Part shown: piece by piece, positions 8,563 to 16,120 of the stretch | Layout of the letters: every line of letters begins with the position of its first letter | How positions within the stretch are numbered: the first letter of the stretch is position 1 | DNA from: Vibrio sp. UCD-FRSSP16_30 | Lineage (GTDB): Bacteria; Pseudomonadota; Gammaproteobacteria; Enterobacterales; Vibrionaceae | Assembly: GCF_001676025.1 (NCBI RefSeq) | Contig: NZ_LZFW01000017.1 | Location: 1-46,497, forward strand | Length of the DNA stretch: 46,497 nt | Direction of reading: 5' to 3' | Notes under the pieces: generated by a model | What the model saw: only the letters and a program-made list of their open reading frames with translations | Database searches by the model: none | Told to the model about the DNA's origin: nothing | Made by a program: the position numbers and the translations under genes

Positions 8563-9252
8563 ATGGTTAGATATTCATTAATAACATTACTCAGTATAGG
8601 GTGTCTTTTCACAACTGACATACTGGCTGAGGGCTCCGATTTTACAGAGGCTGATTCTGAAGAAGCTGCTTCTAAAGCCAGCAACGCCAAAGTGGCAAGC
8701 ATCCCTGTCAATTATGATTACATTAGTTTGGCGATCGGCGGAGGAAAGCTAAATTCAGATTTGCTGGAAGGGCGCGATGGCGTCACCGTCAGTGATATTA
8801 ATGCTCGCTGGTTAATCCAAGACTGGTGGATCAGTAATTTGCAATACAAGGCTCGCTTTACCCACTTTGGCGATGAAAATGACCGCGCGGACTACATTAC
8901 CTTTTCTGTTGCAAGACGTTTCGCCATTATGCAAAAAGGTGATTTTTATACTGGCGCAAAACTGGGTGGGGTAAAGGTCAAACTTCGAGATCAAAATGGT
9001 TCGACAGTTGAGTCTGAAAAAGGCTTTCTGCTTGGCGCGTTTGCGGGCGTAAATTATCGTCTGACGGATGCAATTCAAGGCAATATGGTACTTGAATATC
9101 TAGATTACGATATTACCCATGAGGCATCGTTTGAGATATCAGCAGATTACTATTTTACAGAGCACTTTTCTTTAGGCGCTTATGGACGCACCATTTGGAA
9201 TAATCACAGTACCTTAGATCAAGGTGGGGCTGTGGTTAAGTACGCTTTCTAA
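8563..9252 (+). CDS. Outer-membrane beta-barrel protein, function unknown
   Basis: This 229-residue protein has a signal peptide (MVRYSLITLLSIGCLFTTDILA, cleavage after DILA), then a short acidic/Ala/Ser-rich linker. Alternating amphipathic strands follow and it ends in an aromatic residue (GGAVVKYAF), as expected of an outer-membrane barrel. Strand-like repeats include YISLAIGGGKL, GDFYTGAKLGGVKVKL, GFLLGAFAGVNYRL, and HFSLGAYGRTIW. About eight strands are likely. I cannot name a specific family. It has its own terminator at 9261 and is divergent from the gene at 6506-8371. Confidence 0.75.
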   Translation: MVRYSLITLLSIGCLFTTDILAEGSDFTEADSEEAASKASNAKVASIPVNYDYISLAIGGGKLNSDLLEGRDGVTVSDINARWLIQDWWISNLQYKARFTHFGDENDRADYITFSVARRFAIMQKGDFYTGAKLGGVKVKLRDQNGSTVESEKGFLLGAFAGVNYRLTDAIQGNMVLEYLDYDITHEASFEISADYYFTEHFSLGAYGRTIWNNHSTLDQGGAVVKYAF

Positions 9253-9260
9253 TAAATAGA

Positions 9261-9288
9261 AAAGGGCTTGTATGAACAAGCCCTTTTT
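9261..9288. terminator. Bidirectional terminator between the outer-membrane protein gene and aspC
   Basis: AAAGGGCTTG (9261-9270) and CAAGCCCTTT (9277-9286) form a ten-pair stem with a six-base loop, followed by a T-run. On the minus strand an A-to-T run also follows, so it can serve the convergent aspC gene. Confidence 0.85.
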
Positions 9289-9331
9289 GAATGCTAACTA
9301 TTTAAAGCTCTATCAATTCAATCTCAATGAA

Positions 9332-10522
9332 TTAAAGAACGGCAGCGATGCCTTTACACAAAGGCAGCATGTTCGTTTTAGTCATGCCTGCAACGCTGAT
9401 ACGGCCAGAGCCCACAATGTAAATTGCAAATTCATCTTTAAGACGTGTAACTTGTTCTTTGGTTAAACCAGAGAAAGAGAACATGCCATTTTGACCTTCA
9501 ATGAAGCTAAAGTCGCGATCCACGCCTTGCGCTTTTAGTGTCTCAACAAACAGAGTACGCATTTCTTGAATACGGTCACGCATCTCTTTTACTTCTGCTT
9601 CCCACTCTTGGCGAAGTTCAGCATTGTTTAAGATGTACGTCACTACTGCCGCGCCATGTGCTGGTGGGTTAGAGTAGATTGAACGGATAATGCCTTTTAC
9701 TTGAGAAAACGCTGTTTGTGCAACTTCTTCACTGGCCGCTACTAGGGTAAATGCACCCACACGCTCGTTGTACAAACCAAAGTTTTTCGAGAATGAGCTC
9801 GCCACAAGAATTTCACTGTTTTGCTCAGCAAATGCACGCAAGCCTGCCGCATCCTCTTCAACGCCTTTAGCAAAGCCTTGATAAGCAAAATCAAACAGTG
9901 GGATAAGTTTTTTGTCAGCGGCAAGTTTTGCCAGTGTTTGCCACTCTTCAGCTGTAGGATCAATACCGGTTGGGTTATGACAGCAGCCGTGGAAAAGCAC
10001 AACGTCGCCTTCAGATGCTTGAGCAAGGTCGGCTAGCATAGCGTCAAAGTCTTTTGCTTTGGTTTCTGCGTTGTAGTAGCGATACTCAGCAATTTCGATG
10101 CCCGCTGCGCTAAATACACCTTTGTGGTTTGCCCAAGTTGGGTTACTCACCCAAATTTTAGCACTTCCCAAATGACGCTTAATAAACTCACCAGCAACAC
10201 GTAGAGCACCGGTACCACCTGGCGCTTGTGCTGTTTTAGCAAGCTTATTAGAAACGATAGTACTTGTTTCGCCAAAGAGTAGTTTTTGTACTGCTAGACC
10301 GTATTCAGCTGTACCTTCGATAGTCAGGTAAGACTTAGTGGTTTCAGTATCTAGGATTGCTTGCTCTGCTTTCTTTACAGTGGCAAGAACAGGGGTAGTA
10401 CCTTGTTCATTTTTGTAAATACCTACACCAAGGTTAATCTTTGTATCGCGAGAGTCTTTTTTAAACTCTTCAGTTAAACCAAGGATAGGATCGGCAGGAG
10501 CTGCGACTACTTTTTCAAACAT
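9332..10522 (-). CDS. aspC: Aspartate aminotransferase (AspC)
   Basis: This PLP enzyme interconverts aspartate plus 2-oxoglutarate with oxaloacetate plus glutamate. It has 396 residues, the same length as E. coli AspC, and matches it end to end: [37 protein letters not shown] [14 protein letters not shown], and [14 protein letters not shown]. The PLP lysine is Lys246 in [19 protein letters not shown], and [15 protein letters not shown] closes the fold. Members of this family overlap in substrate with TyrB, so aromatic transamination is possible. It is transcribed toward the convergent terminator at 9261. Confidence 0.93.
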   Translation of the reverse strand: MFEKVVAAPADPILGLTEEFKKDSRDTKINLGVGIYKNEQGTTPVLATVKKAEQAILDTETTKSYLTIEGTAEYGLAVQKLLFGETSTIVSNKLAKTAQAPGGTGALRVAGEFIKRHLGSAKIWVSNPTWANHKGVFSAAGIEIAEYRYYNAETKAKDFDAMLADLAQASEGDVVLFHGCCHNPTGIDPTAEEWQTLAKLAADKKLIPLFDFAYQGFAKGVEEDAAGLRAFAEQNSEILVASSFSKNFGLYNERVGAFTLVAASEEVAQTAFSQVKGIIRSIYSNPPAHGAAVVTYILNNAELRQEWEAEVKEMRDRIQEMRTLFVETLKAQGVDRDFSFIEGQNGMFSFSGLTKEQVTRLKDEFAIYIVGSGRISVAGMTKTNMLPLCKGIAAVL

Positions 10523-10717
10523 GAGAATCGTCCGTGTTAAATAGAATTAATGGAAAGTGACAATACTCTTTTATACCTGTAGAAAAACGTCAAAACAACA
10601 GATTTGTGATTAATTTGAAGCGGTATCGTTTATCTGCTGTTTGATATCAAGTTTTTTTGAAATTTATGCATTAAAAACCGCAAACAAATCATACAGAGCA
10701 ACTTAAACAGGAGAAGG

Positions 10718-10852
10718 TTAAGTATTCAGGCAGAGAAATCCACCTTGTCTAAGCCTTATGTACCGAAACAATTGGCGAAGATGGGATTGACCTTCTGATT
10801 TGTACAGGGTGACAAGTTCAAATAGTAATGTGAATAAGCATACAGAACTCAT
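10718..10852 (-). CDS. Putative 44-residue protein under an SOS-like operator
   Basis: A 45-codon frame starts at an ATG ending at 10852, with CAGG seven to eight bases before it on the minus strand. The LexA-box candidate at 10869-10888 lies 16 bases upstream of the start, the right place to control it. The product has a hydrophobic N-terminal segment (residues about 4-17, VCLFTLLFELVTLY) and a basic C-terminal part (HLRQLFRYIRLRQGG). That profile recalls small SOS-induced membrane peptides, without sequence identity to any I know. No homology was tested, and an ORF this short can arise by chance. Confidence 0.4.
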   Translation of the reverse strand: MSSVCLFTLLFELVTLYKSEGQSHLRQLFRYIRLRQGGFLCLNT

Positions 10853-10868
10853 CGCAACACCTGAGTTC

Positions 10869-10888
10869 AACTGTATGCATACACAGTT
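10869..10888. promoter_or_regulatory. LexA (SOS) box candidate
   Basis: AACTGTATGCATACACAGTT has the invariant CTG-N10-CAG core (CTG 10871-10873, CAG 10884-10886) and an alternating TA-like centre. It matches the enterobacterial consensus at about 15 of 20 positions by eye. It sits just upstream of the 44-codon minus-strand ORF and about 305 bp upstream of the plus-strand DUF1643-like gene; the first is the likelier target. Confidence 0.6.
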
Positions 10889-11193
10889 GAATTTGTGTTT
10901 TAAAATTTGCGATAAAAGTGAGCATAAGATCACCTATTTTTGCTCAATACAAACCATAAAATATGATAAGCTATTGAAATAAAAGAACTTAGAGAATGTT
11001 GTCGAGACATCATATATTATGACGCTCATTTTTGTGAGCTTAAATTAATAAAATTGGTTTAGAACTATACATTTTTTTTTAATAAACAGTTGTTTGGAAT
11101 AGTATGGTGACCACTTAGTTGAATTTAAGCTGGCACATTATCGAGCTGCTACATAATAAGTTGTTATGTGCTAACAGGAAATATAAGAAAGCT
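10889..11193. other. Non-coding stretch with inverted repeats before the DUF1643-like gene
   Basis: No gene is supported here. At 11129-11170 there are nested inverted repeats (GCACAT with ATGTGC, and ACATAA with TTATGT) ending GTTGTTATGTGC, followed directly by the gene start. This could be the right end of a degenerate integron attC site, or simply a promoter-proximal hairpin. A run of nine T sits near 11071-11080. Confidence 0.35.
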
Positions 11194-11787
11194 ATGAGAA
11201 ACAAATTTGAAGTAACAGGCTTATTTTATCAGCAAGGTGACTTTAAGTGTCGAAAGTACCTCGACATAAAAAGAGTCGACTCTTTGCAGGCTTTGCCTGA
11301 TGTTATGGTGGTAATGATGAACCCTGGTTCTTCATATCCACTAGATAGTATTGATAACAACATGGTTGCTTCGCCAGCAGTACCAGACAAGACTCAAGAT
11401 CAAATAATGAAAATCATGGATAATTTAAATTTTGATTATGCTCGTATATTGAATTTATCTGATCTTAGAACACCTAAATCCAATGAATTATATAAGTTCA
11501 TTAAATCATCACAATCAGAGACTTTTCCTCACTCAATTTTTGACGGAAAACGTAAAGAAGAACTTAAATCCCTATTTGTTCAAGGTGTACCTGTCATTTA
11601 CGGATGGGGCGTTAATAAAGCTCTTGAACCATTGGCAAAGTTGGCAATCGAAGCGATCAACTGCTCTGACCCAGTAGGTTTGAAAAAAGCGGAAACTCTG
11701 CATTCTTACTATCATCCGTTACCTCAAGTATATAAAGACCAAGTTGAATGGGTAAAAGTTGTGACGGAACAGTTGAATCGCAAATAA
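11194..11787 (+). CDS. DUF1643-like protein
   Basis: This 197-residue protein of unknown function uses the ATG at 11194, preceded by a weak AGAAAG; an in-frame TTG lies 75 bases further upstream. The recognisable part is VMVVMMNPGSSYPLDSIDNN followed by DYARILNLSDLRTPKS and VIYGWGVN. This matches the DUF1643 pattern of a hydrophobic strand ending MNPS/G, a T-rich loop, a second strand ending NL, and a later GxWG-type strand. Such genes are common in integron cassettes and genomic islands. The AT-rich upstream DNA and the attC-like site immediately after its stop codon suggest it is a cassette gene. Confidence 0.6.
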   Translation: MRNKFEVTGLFYQQGDFKCRKYLDIKRVDSLQALPDVMVVMMNPGSSYPLDSIDNNMVASPAVPDKTQDQIMKIMDNLNFDYARILNLSDLRTPKSNELYKFIKSSQSETFPHSIFDGKRKEELKSLFVQGVPVIYGWGVNKALEPLAKLAIEAINCSDPVGLKKAETLHSYYHPLPQVYKDQVEWVKVVTEQLNRK

Positions 11788-11882
11788 CAAAACCATTTAA
11801 GATTGATTCGCAACGCTTGGCAGTTTCGCTTCGCTCAAGTATAGCTTAGCGTCGCTTACACCTTCATGCGGCGCTATGGTTC
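11785..11882. repeat. attC/VCR-like integron recombination site (degenerate)
   Basis: Directly after the DUF1643-like stop codon the sequence TAACAAAACCATTTAAGA begins a 97-base imperfect dyad. AACCAT (11791-11796) pairs with ATGGTT (11876-11881), and ACGCT (11813-11817) pairs with AGCGT (11848-11852). The middle, GATTCGCAACGCTTGGCAGT followed by TTCGCTTCGCTC, closely resembles Vibrio cassette repeats as I remember them. The right-hand GTTRRRY core is not intact (GTTCTTC), so the site may be inactive. No integrase is seen in the window. Confidence 0.55.
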
Positions 11883-11971
11883 TTCAAATAGGGAGCGATT
11901 TATGCGCTCCCTTGCTTGGTGGCCTTGTTGCGTATTTGTCATTAAAGTATGTACTTATTATAAGGTTATCT

Positions 11972-12994
11972 ATGCTGTCATACTATGAGCGCAATATTGA
12001 CTATCTTGAATTAGAACTTAAGTCAATCCCGACTAAAGGAAATGTTCGTTTTCAATTAAATAAACACATCATTCCTCATTTAAAGAAAGCTGCAGATGAA
12101 AAGACAGCAGTATTTTCGACAAAGAATAACACTGCCTCTCTACATGTCCATTCTGTCGATGTAGACGATGTGAATGAAATCGCTGTTATTCTTTTCCATT
12201 ACACAGACACGAACCTCACCGATCCAGCATTTAAGAATATGACATCTGGTTCTGTTCGCATTGCAGGAAAGTCAAAGGGGGAAGGAATTGCTGTTTCAGC
12301 TCATCTAGTTGTAGATCTGAAACACTTTAAAGGGCAGCGAGCATCGGTTCACTTAGCTTTACTAGAGGTTGTTCCAGGCATAAGCAAATCACTAGTTGAA
12401 CGTGCTTTAACTAGCTTGTTTAACAAAATAATTAGTCGCCCTGAATGGACGTTTAAACCTAGCGGCGAAGAGAAAAGTAAGTTATGTCGCCCTTGTTTTT
12501 GCTTGAATAACTTAGCTTCAGAGAGCTTAACGGAAGGGTTGAAAACTCGCCGCCTGACAGGTGTCACACTTGTTAATAAGAAAAGTGAGGATGACTTTGA
12601 TGAAGATGACCTCATTACTAAGGAAACTCAAGTCAGTTATGCAATTGGTGCTAACATGAAAGAAGAGGCTGCAGAGCAGCTTCTTTATCGACTTTCTAGA
12701 AAGGCGAAAGACAAAGGGTATTCAACCCTAAAAGTACAGTACGATGATGAAAATCGTGGTATCAGAACGGGTAAGTTTGACTCGTTAGAAGAAGACGTGA
12801 TTAAACGAGCAGCAGGTGTATTTAGTAAACGTAGTAAAGTTTTTACCGAAAACCAAATTCATCAATGTCAGGAAAGTCAGCACAGCCAACTAGTCAGGAA
12901 AATTAAATCCTTAATATGTAAAGAGTGTGGGGTGGAATATGTTGAAAGCAACAGCGAAGAAGTTACTGAAGCCACTTTACTATCTCAGAATTAA
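11972..12994 (+). CDS. Unrecognised 340-residue soluble protein, first gene of an overlapping pair
   Basis: The ATG at 11972 sits six bases after AAGG, which decides this start over an upstream frame extension. I do not recognise a family. The protein is mixed alpha/beta without signal peptide or membrane helices. Notable parts: an N-terminal beta-rich half with FRFQLNK-like VRFQLNKHIIPHLKKA, SVRIAGKSKGEGIAVSAHLV and VHLALLEVVPGISKSLVERA; a Cys cluster at about 202-208 (CRPCFC); an acidic linker (EDDFDEDDLITKE); a C-terminal half with a basic YRLSRKAKDKGYSTLKVQYD; and a final CxxC (ICKEC). The next gene starts inside its last 56 bases, so the two products are probably made together. The context (attC-like site, transposase remnant) points to horizontal transfer. 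Confidence 0.7.
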   Translation: MLSYYERNIDYLELELKSIPTKGNVRFQLNKHIIPHLKKAADEKTAVFSTKNNTASLHVHSVDVDDVNEIAVILFHYTDTNLTDPAFKNMTSGSVRIAGKSKGEGIAVSAHLVVDLKHFKGQRASVHLALLEVVPGISKSLVERALTSLFNKIISRPEWTFKPSGEEKSKLCRPCFCLNNLASESLTEGLKTRRLTGVTLVNKKSEDDFDEDDLITKETQVSYAIGANMKEEAAEQLLYRLSRKAKDKGYSTLKVQYDDENRGIRTGKFDSLEEDVIKRAAGVFSKRSKVFTENQIHQCQESQHSQLVRKIKSLICKECGVEYVESNSEEVTEATLLSQN

Positions 12995-13517
12995 GCATGA
13001 GCAAAAGCTATTTATAGACATATATATGCCACTAATAGTGGCTGCATTATTCTTATTTTTGCTTTCTCGTGCTCCTGTTGAAATCGCTTTTGTAGGCAAA
13101 AGCGGTTTAGTGCAACTGGTTAACGGTTTGCTTCAAATCCTAGTTGGATTTTTTGTTGCATCTTTAGCGGCAGTAGCAACTTTTCAGCGTCCCGGTATGG
13201 ATGAAGTAATGAGAGGTAAGGCTCCAACTTTGAACGGAAAAGATGTTACCCGTAGGCAGTATCTTTGTTATATGTTTGGTTATTTAGCATTCATGAGTAT
13301 TGCTGTTTATTTTGGTAGTGGTGTTCTTGAGTTAACAATGAAAATCTGGAAAGGCACCTTTGGTGACTATTTTACACAAGTAAAACTGATAGCTATTTTT
13401 ATCTACTGTACATTGGTTAGTAATATTATATTTACAACATTACTTGCTTTGCATTTCCTTACTGACCGTATAGTTAGAGACAATGATGTTGAGCCTCACG
13501 AGGAACCAGCACCATAA
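12939..13517 (+). CDS. Unrecognised four-helix membrane protein, second gene of the pair
   Basis: This 192-residue inner-membrane protein starts at an ATG at 12939 behind GGGGTGG, overlapping the upstream gene by 56 bases in another frame. Four hydrophobic segments are clear: about 27-46 (MPLIVAALFLFLLSR), 58-83 (NGLLQILVGFFVASLAAVA), 106-130 (YLCYMFGYLAFMSIAVYFG) and 144-170 (AIFIYCTLVSNIIFTTLLAL). A basic N-terminus (KATAKKLLKPLYYLRIKHEQK) suggests a cytoplasmic start, and a loop between helices two and three carries basic and polar residues. The C-terminus is acidic. Soluble plus four-helix membrane pairs occur in anti-phage systems such as Kiwa, but gene order and sequence differ and I claim no homology. 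Confidence 0.7.
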   Translation: MLKATAKKLLKPLYYLRIKHEQKLFIDIYMPLIVAALFLFLLSRAPVEIAFVGKSGLVQLVNGLLQILVGFFVASLAAVATFQRPGMDEVMRGKAPTLNGKDVTRRQYLCYMFGYLAFMSIAVYFGSGVLELTMKIWKGTFGDYFTQVKLIAIFIYCTLVSNIIFTTLLALHFLTDRIVRDNDVEPHEEPAP

Positions 13518-13539
13518 CAAACGACTATGGCGTCAATAA

Positions 13540-13770
13540 CTAAATTTTAACGTTGTTTTCATCCCACATAGTATTATCTGTCAGCATAGAATTTAAGACC
13601 AGCACCATTTTTTTGACGTATGCAATGATTGCGACTTTCTTAGGCTTACCATAGGCTAATAGCCGTAGGTAAGTGGCCTTTAAAAAAGGATGTTTACAAT
13701 CCCAACGCATACCTCTCATGTTTGCAACAAAGGTATGAACATTTCGCCTTGATTCGCTTTTGGTTGATGA
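13540..13770 (-). pseudogene. IS110-family transposase remnant (C-terminal part)
   Basis: On the minus strand a frame of about 75 codons ends at a TAG (13540-13542). It reads KSESRRNVHTFVANMRGMRW, then HPFLKATYLRLLAYGKPKKV and AIIAYVKKMVLVLNSMLTDN. This is the C-terminal transposase-20 region of IS110-type DEDD transposases (RR...NMR...Y.RL...GKPKK.A..A...K......N.M). The N-terminal catalytic half and element ends are missing, and upstream of 13770 the similarity fades. It abuts the end of the cassette-like gene pair. Confidence 0.75.
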
Positions 13771-13890
13771 GCCAAGTGTGAGGTGAGAGCATCAACATAA
13801 TGAACCATCATAGCCTAAATATCTTTTAGCTGGGGGGAATGATGCTTTCAGACAATGAGAGCATGGCCTCACAAAGCTTTCAGGCATAAA

Positions 13891-13926
13891 AAAGCGTACA
13901 CACTATTTACACAGTATGTACGCTCT
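13891..13926 (-). terminator. Terminator downstream of asnS
   Basis: On the minus strand GCGTACA (complement of 13917-13923) pairs with TGTACGC (complement of 13894-13900) and is followed by six T. It lies about 37 bp after the asnS stop codon. Confidence 0.75.
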
Positions 13927-13960
13927 TAATATTCATTTACGGGCTATTTTTCTACTTTAA

Positions 13961-15361
13961 TTAGAAGTTAGCGCTACGTGGTGTACGTGGGAATGGAATT
14001 ACGTCACGAACGTTACCCATGCCTGTTACGTAAGACACTAGACGTTCAAAACCAAGACCAAAGCCTGCGTGTGGCACAGTGCCGTAACGGCGAAGGTCAC
14101 GATACCAGCTCATGTGCTCAGGTTCGATACCCATTGCAATCATGCGCTCGTCAAGAATGTCTAAACGCTCTTCACGTTGTGCGCCGCCGATGATTTCGCC
14201 AATGCCCGGAGCTAGAACATCCATAGCAGCAACGGTTTTACCGTCGTCGTTTAGGCGCATGTAGAATGCTTTAATGTCTTTCGGGTAGTTCTTAACGATA
14301 ACCGGTGCTTTGAAGTGCTCTTCTGCAAGGTAGCGTTCGTGCTCAGAAGACATATCAATGCCCCATTCAACATCGAACTCAAACTTACGGCCAGAGTCTT
14401 GAAGAATCTTAATTGCATCGGTGTAATCAACTTGCGCGAAATCGGCATCAACAAACTGCTCAAGACGAGAGATTGCTTGCTTATCAATACGCTGAGCAAA
14501 GAACTCAAGATCGTCACGACGCTCTTCAAGAACCGCTTTAAACACGTATTTAAGCATGTCTTCTGCCAGTTTTGCTGCGTCATCAAGATCAGCAAATGCA
14601 ATTTCAGGTTCAACCATCCAGAACTCAGCAAGGTGACGACTGGTGTTTGAGTTTTCAGCGCGGAAAGTCGGGCCGAAAGTGTACACTTTGCTTAATGCAC
14701 AAGCATAAGCTTCTGCGTTTAGCTGACCAGATACTGTAAGGAAAGTCTCTTTACCAAAGAAGTCTTCGTTAAAGTCTACTTTACCTTGCTCAGTGCGGGG
14801 TAGGTTTTCAAGATCCAACGTAGATACGCGGAACATCTCACCAGCACCTTCTGCATCAGAAGCGGTGATTAACGGAGCTGATGTCCAGAAGAAACCTTGC
14901 TCATGGTAAAAACGGTGAATTGCTTGAGACAAGCAGTTACGCACGCGAGCAACCGCGCCAATCACGTTAGTACGTGGACGAAGGTGGGCAACTTCACGAA
15001 GGTATTCAATTGAGTGACGAGTCTTAGCCATAGGGTAAGTGTCTGCGTCTTCAACCCAACCCACTACGTTGACAGCGGTAGCGGCTAGTTCAAAATCCTG
15101 ACCTTTTGCCGGAGATTCAACGATAGTACCCGTTACTTCAACAGAACAACCTGTTGTCAGCTTAAGGACTTCTTCGTCGTAATTATGCAAATTATTTGGG
15201 ACCACGGCCTGAATCGGGTCGAAACAAGAGCCGTCATAGATGGCGAGAAAAGAGATTCCAGCTTTGGAATCGCGACGTGAACGGATCCACCCACGAACAG
15301 TGACTTCACTGTTTACTGCTAGTTTTCCGTTTAGTACGTCTGTTACAGGCGCGTAAGTCAT
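13961..15361 (-). CDS. asnS: Asparagine-tRNA ligase
   Basis: This cytosolic class IIb aminoacyl-tRNA synthetase charges tRNA-Asn. It has 466 residues, the usual bacterial length. The N-terminal OB-fold anticodon-binding domain spans about 1-110 ([20 protein letters not shown]). The catalytic core starts near 130 ([20 protein letters not shown]). It has motif 2 features ([28 protein letters not shown]) and C-terminal motif 3 ([20 protein letters not shown] with [10 protein letters not shown]). It is transcribed alone and ends at the terminator near 13900. The gene is complete and ordinary; its upstream neighbour nudL runs the same way. Confidence 0.97.
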   Translation of the reverse strand: MTYAPVTDVLNGKLAVNSEVTVRGWIRSRRDSKAGISFLAIYDGSCFDPIQAVVPNNLHNYDEEVLKLTTGCSVEVTGTIVESPAKGQDFELAATAVNVVGWVEDADTYPMAKTRHSIEYLREVAHLRPRTNVIGAVARVRNCLSQAIHRFYHEQGFFWTSAPLITASDAEGAGEMFRVSTLDLENLPRTEQGKVDFNEDFFGKETFLTVSGQLNAEAYACALSKVYTFGPTFRAENSNTSRHLAEFWMVEPEIAFADLDDAAKLAEDMLKYVFKAVLEERRDDLEFFAQRIDKQAISRLEQFVDADFAQVDYTDAIKILQDSGRKFEFDVEWGIDMSSEHERYLAEEHFKAPVIVKNYPKDIKAFYMRLNDDGKTVAAMDVLAPGIGEIIGGAQREERLDILDERMIAMGIEPEHMSWYRDLRRYGTVPHAGFGLGFERLVSYVTGMGNVRDVIPFPRTPRSANF

Positions 15362-15476
15362 TTGGTATAACTCTCCAATAGATGCTATTGAGAAATAGAA
15401 AAGAAATAGAACCTACCAGTTTACCCGCCAATAAAATTGCATCAAGTATTGAGTGCCGATTTATCTAGAATTTTTT

Positions 15477-16088
15477 TTAAGCGCTGTTTATTCGACCAAA
15501 ATGAGACAGCTGCCTTTGCACTGCGTCAATAATTTGTGCAGTAACGCCCCAAATAAAATGCTGACGATAAGGAATAGCAAAGACTTTATGCGTGACAGTC
15601 TTTAACTCAAAATGAAAATGAAACAAATTAGCCGAAGAAAAAAGAAATTGTGCGGGGACTTCAAACACCTCTGCCACTTCGTTTGGGTCTATCTTTGATT
15701 GGTAATTCGCATCAATCATGGCAATAAACGGCGTGACGGCAAATCGGCTGATAGTGGGAATGGCAGGCAAAGCGCCGATAATGTTGATCATCGAAGGTTC
15801 GATGCCCACTTCTTCATGGGTTTCACGAATGGCGGTAAGACTTAATTGCTCATCGCTTTGTTCAAATTTGCCACCGGGGAAACTCACCTGACCGGGGTGG
15901 TGCTTTAAATGAGCGGCTCGCTTTGTCAAAACAACATATAGAGAATTGTTGCGCTCGACCAAACCAATTAACACCGCGGCAGGGCGCAATTGGCTTTGAT
16001 CAATAAAGCCTAATCGTTGCAAGCTCAGAGAGTCATAGTCAAAAGGCTCAACAGCAGTAAACGCGAGTATAAATTCGTTTTTGGTCAT
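15477..16088 (-). CDS. nudL: Nudix hydrolase, CoA pyrophosphatase type (NudL/YeaB)
   Basis: This 203-residue Nudix enzyme is expected to cleave coenzyme A or its derivatives to 4'-phosphopantetheine and 3',5'-ADP. The Nudix box is complete: GGKFEQSDEQLSLTAIRETH followed by EEVGI (about residues 71-95). It is preceded by KHHPGQVSFPGG, the extended signature characteristic of the CoA-specific branch. The gene lies 32 bp after pabB on the same strand, an arrangement also found in E. coli, so the two probably share a transcript. The ATG follows GAGG on the minus strand. Confidence 0.9.
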   Translation of the reverse strand: MTKNEFILAFTAVEPFDYDSLSLQRLGFIDQSQLRPAAVLIGLVERNNSLYVVLTKRAAHLKHHPGQVSFPGGKFEQSDEQLSLTAIRETHEEVGIEPSMINIIGALPAIPTISRFAVTPFIAMIDANYQSKIDPNEVAEVFEVPAQFLFSSANLFHFHFELKTVTHKVFAIPYRQHFIWGVTAQIIDAVQRQLSHFGRINSA

Positions 16089-16120
16089 GCAGTCCTCTAA
16101 TGTGAGCCGATGGATTTAAG

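Noticed and set aside
10800..10982. Plus-strand 60-codon ORF over the LexA box
   Set aside because: The SOS box would lie inside the coding region, no ribosome site is seen, and the composition is not gene-like.
12939..13517. Identification of the gene pair as a Kiwa system
   Set aside because: Only the architecture is similar. The gene order is reversed, and I see no DUF4868-like sequence in the soluble partner.
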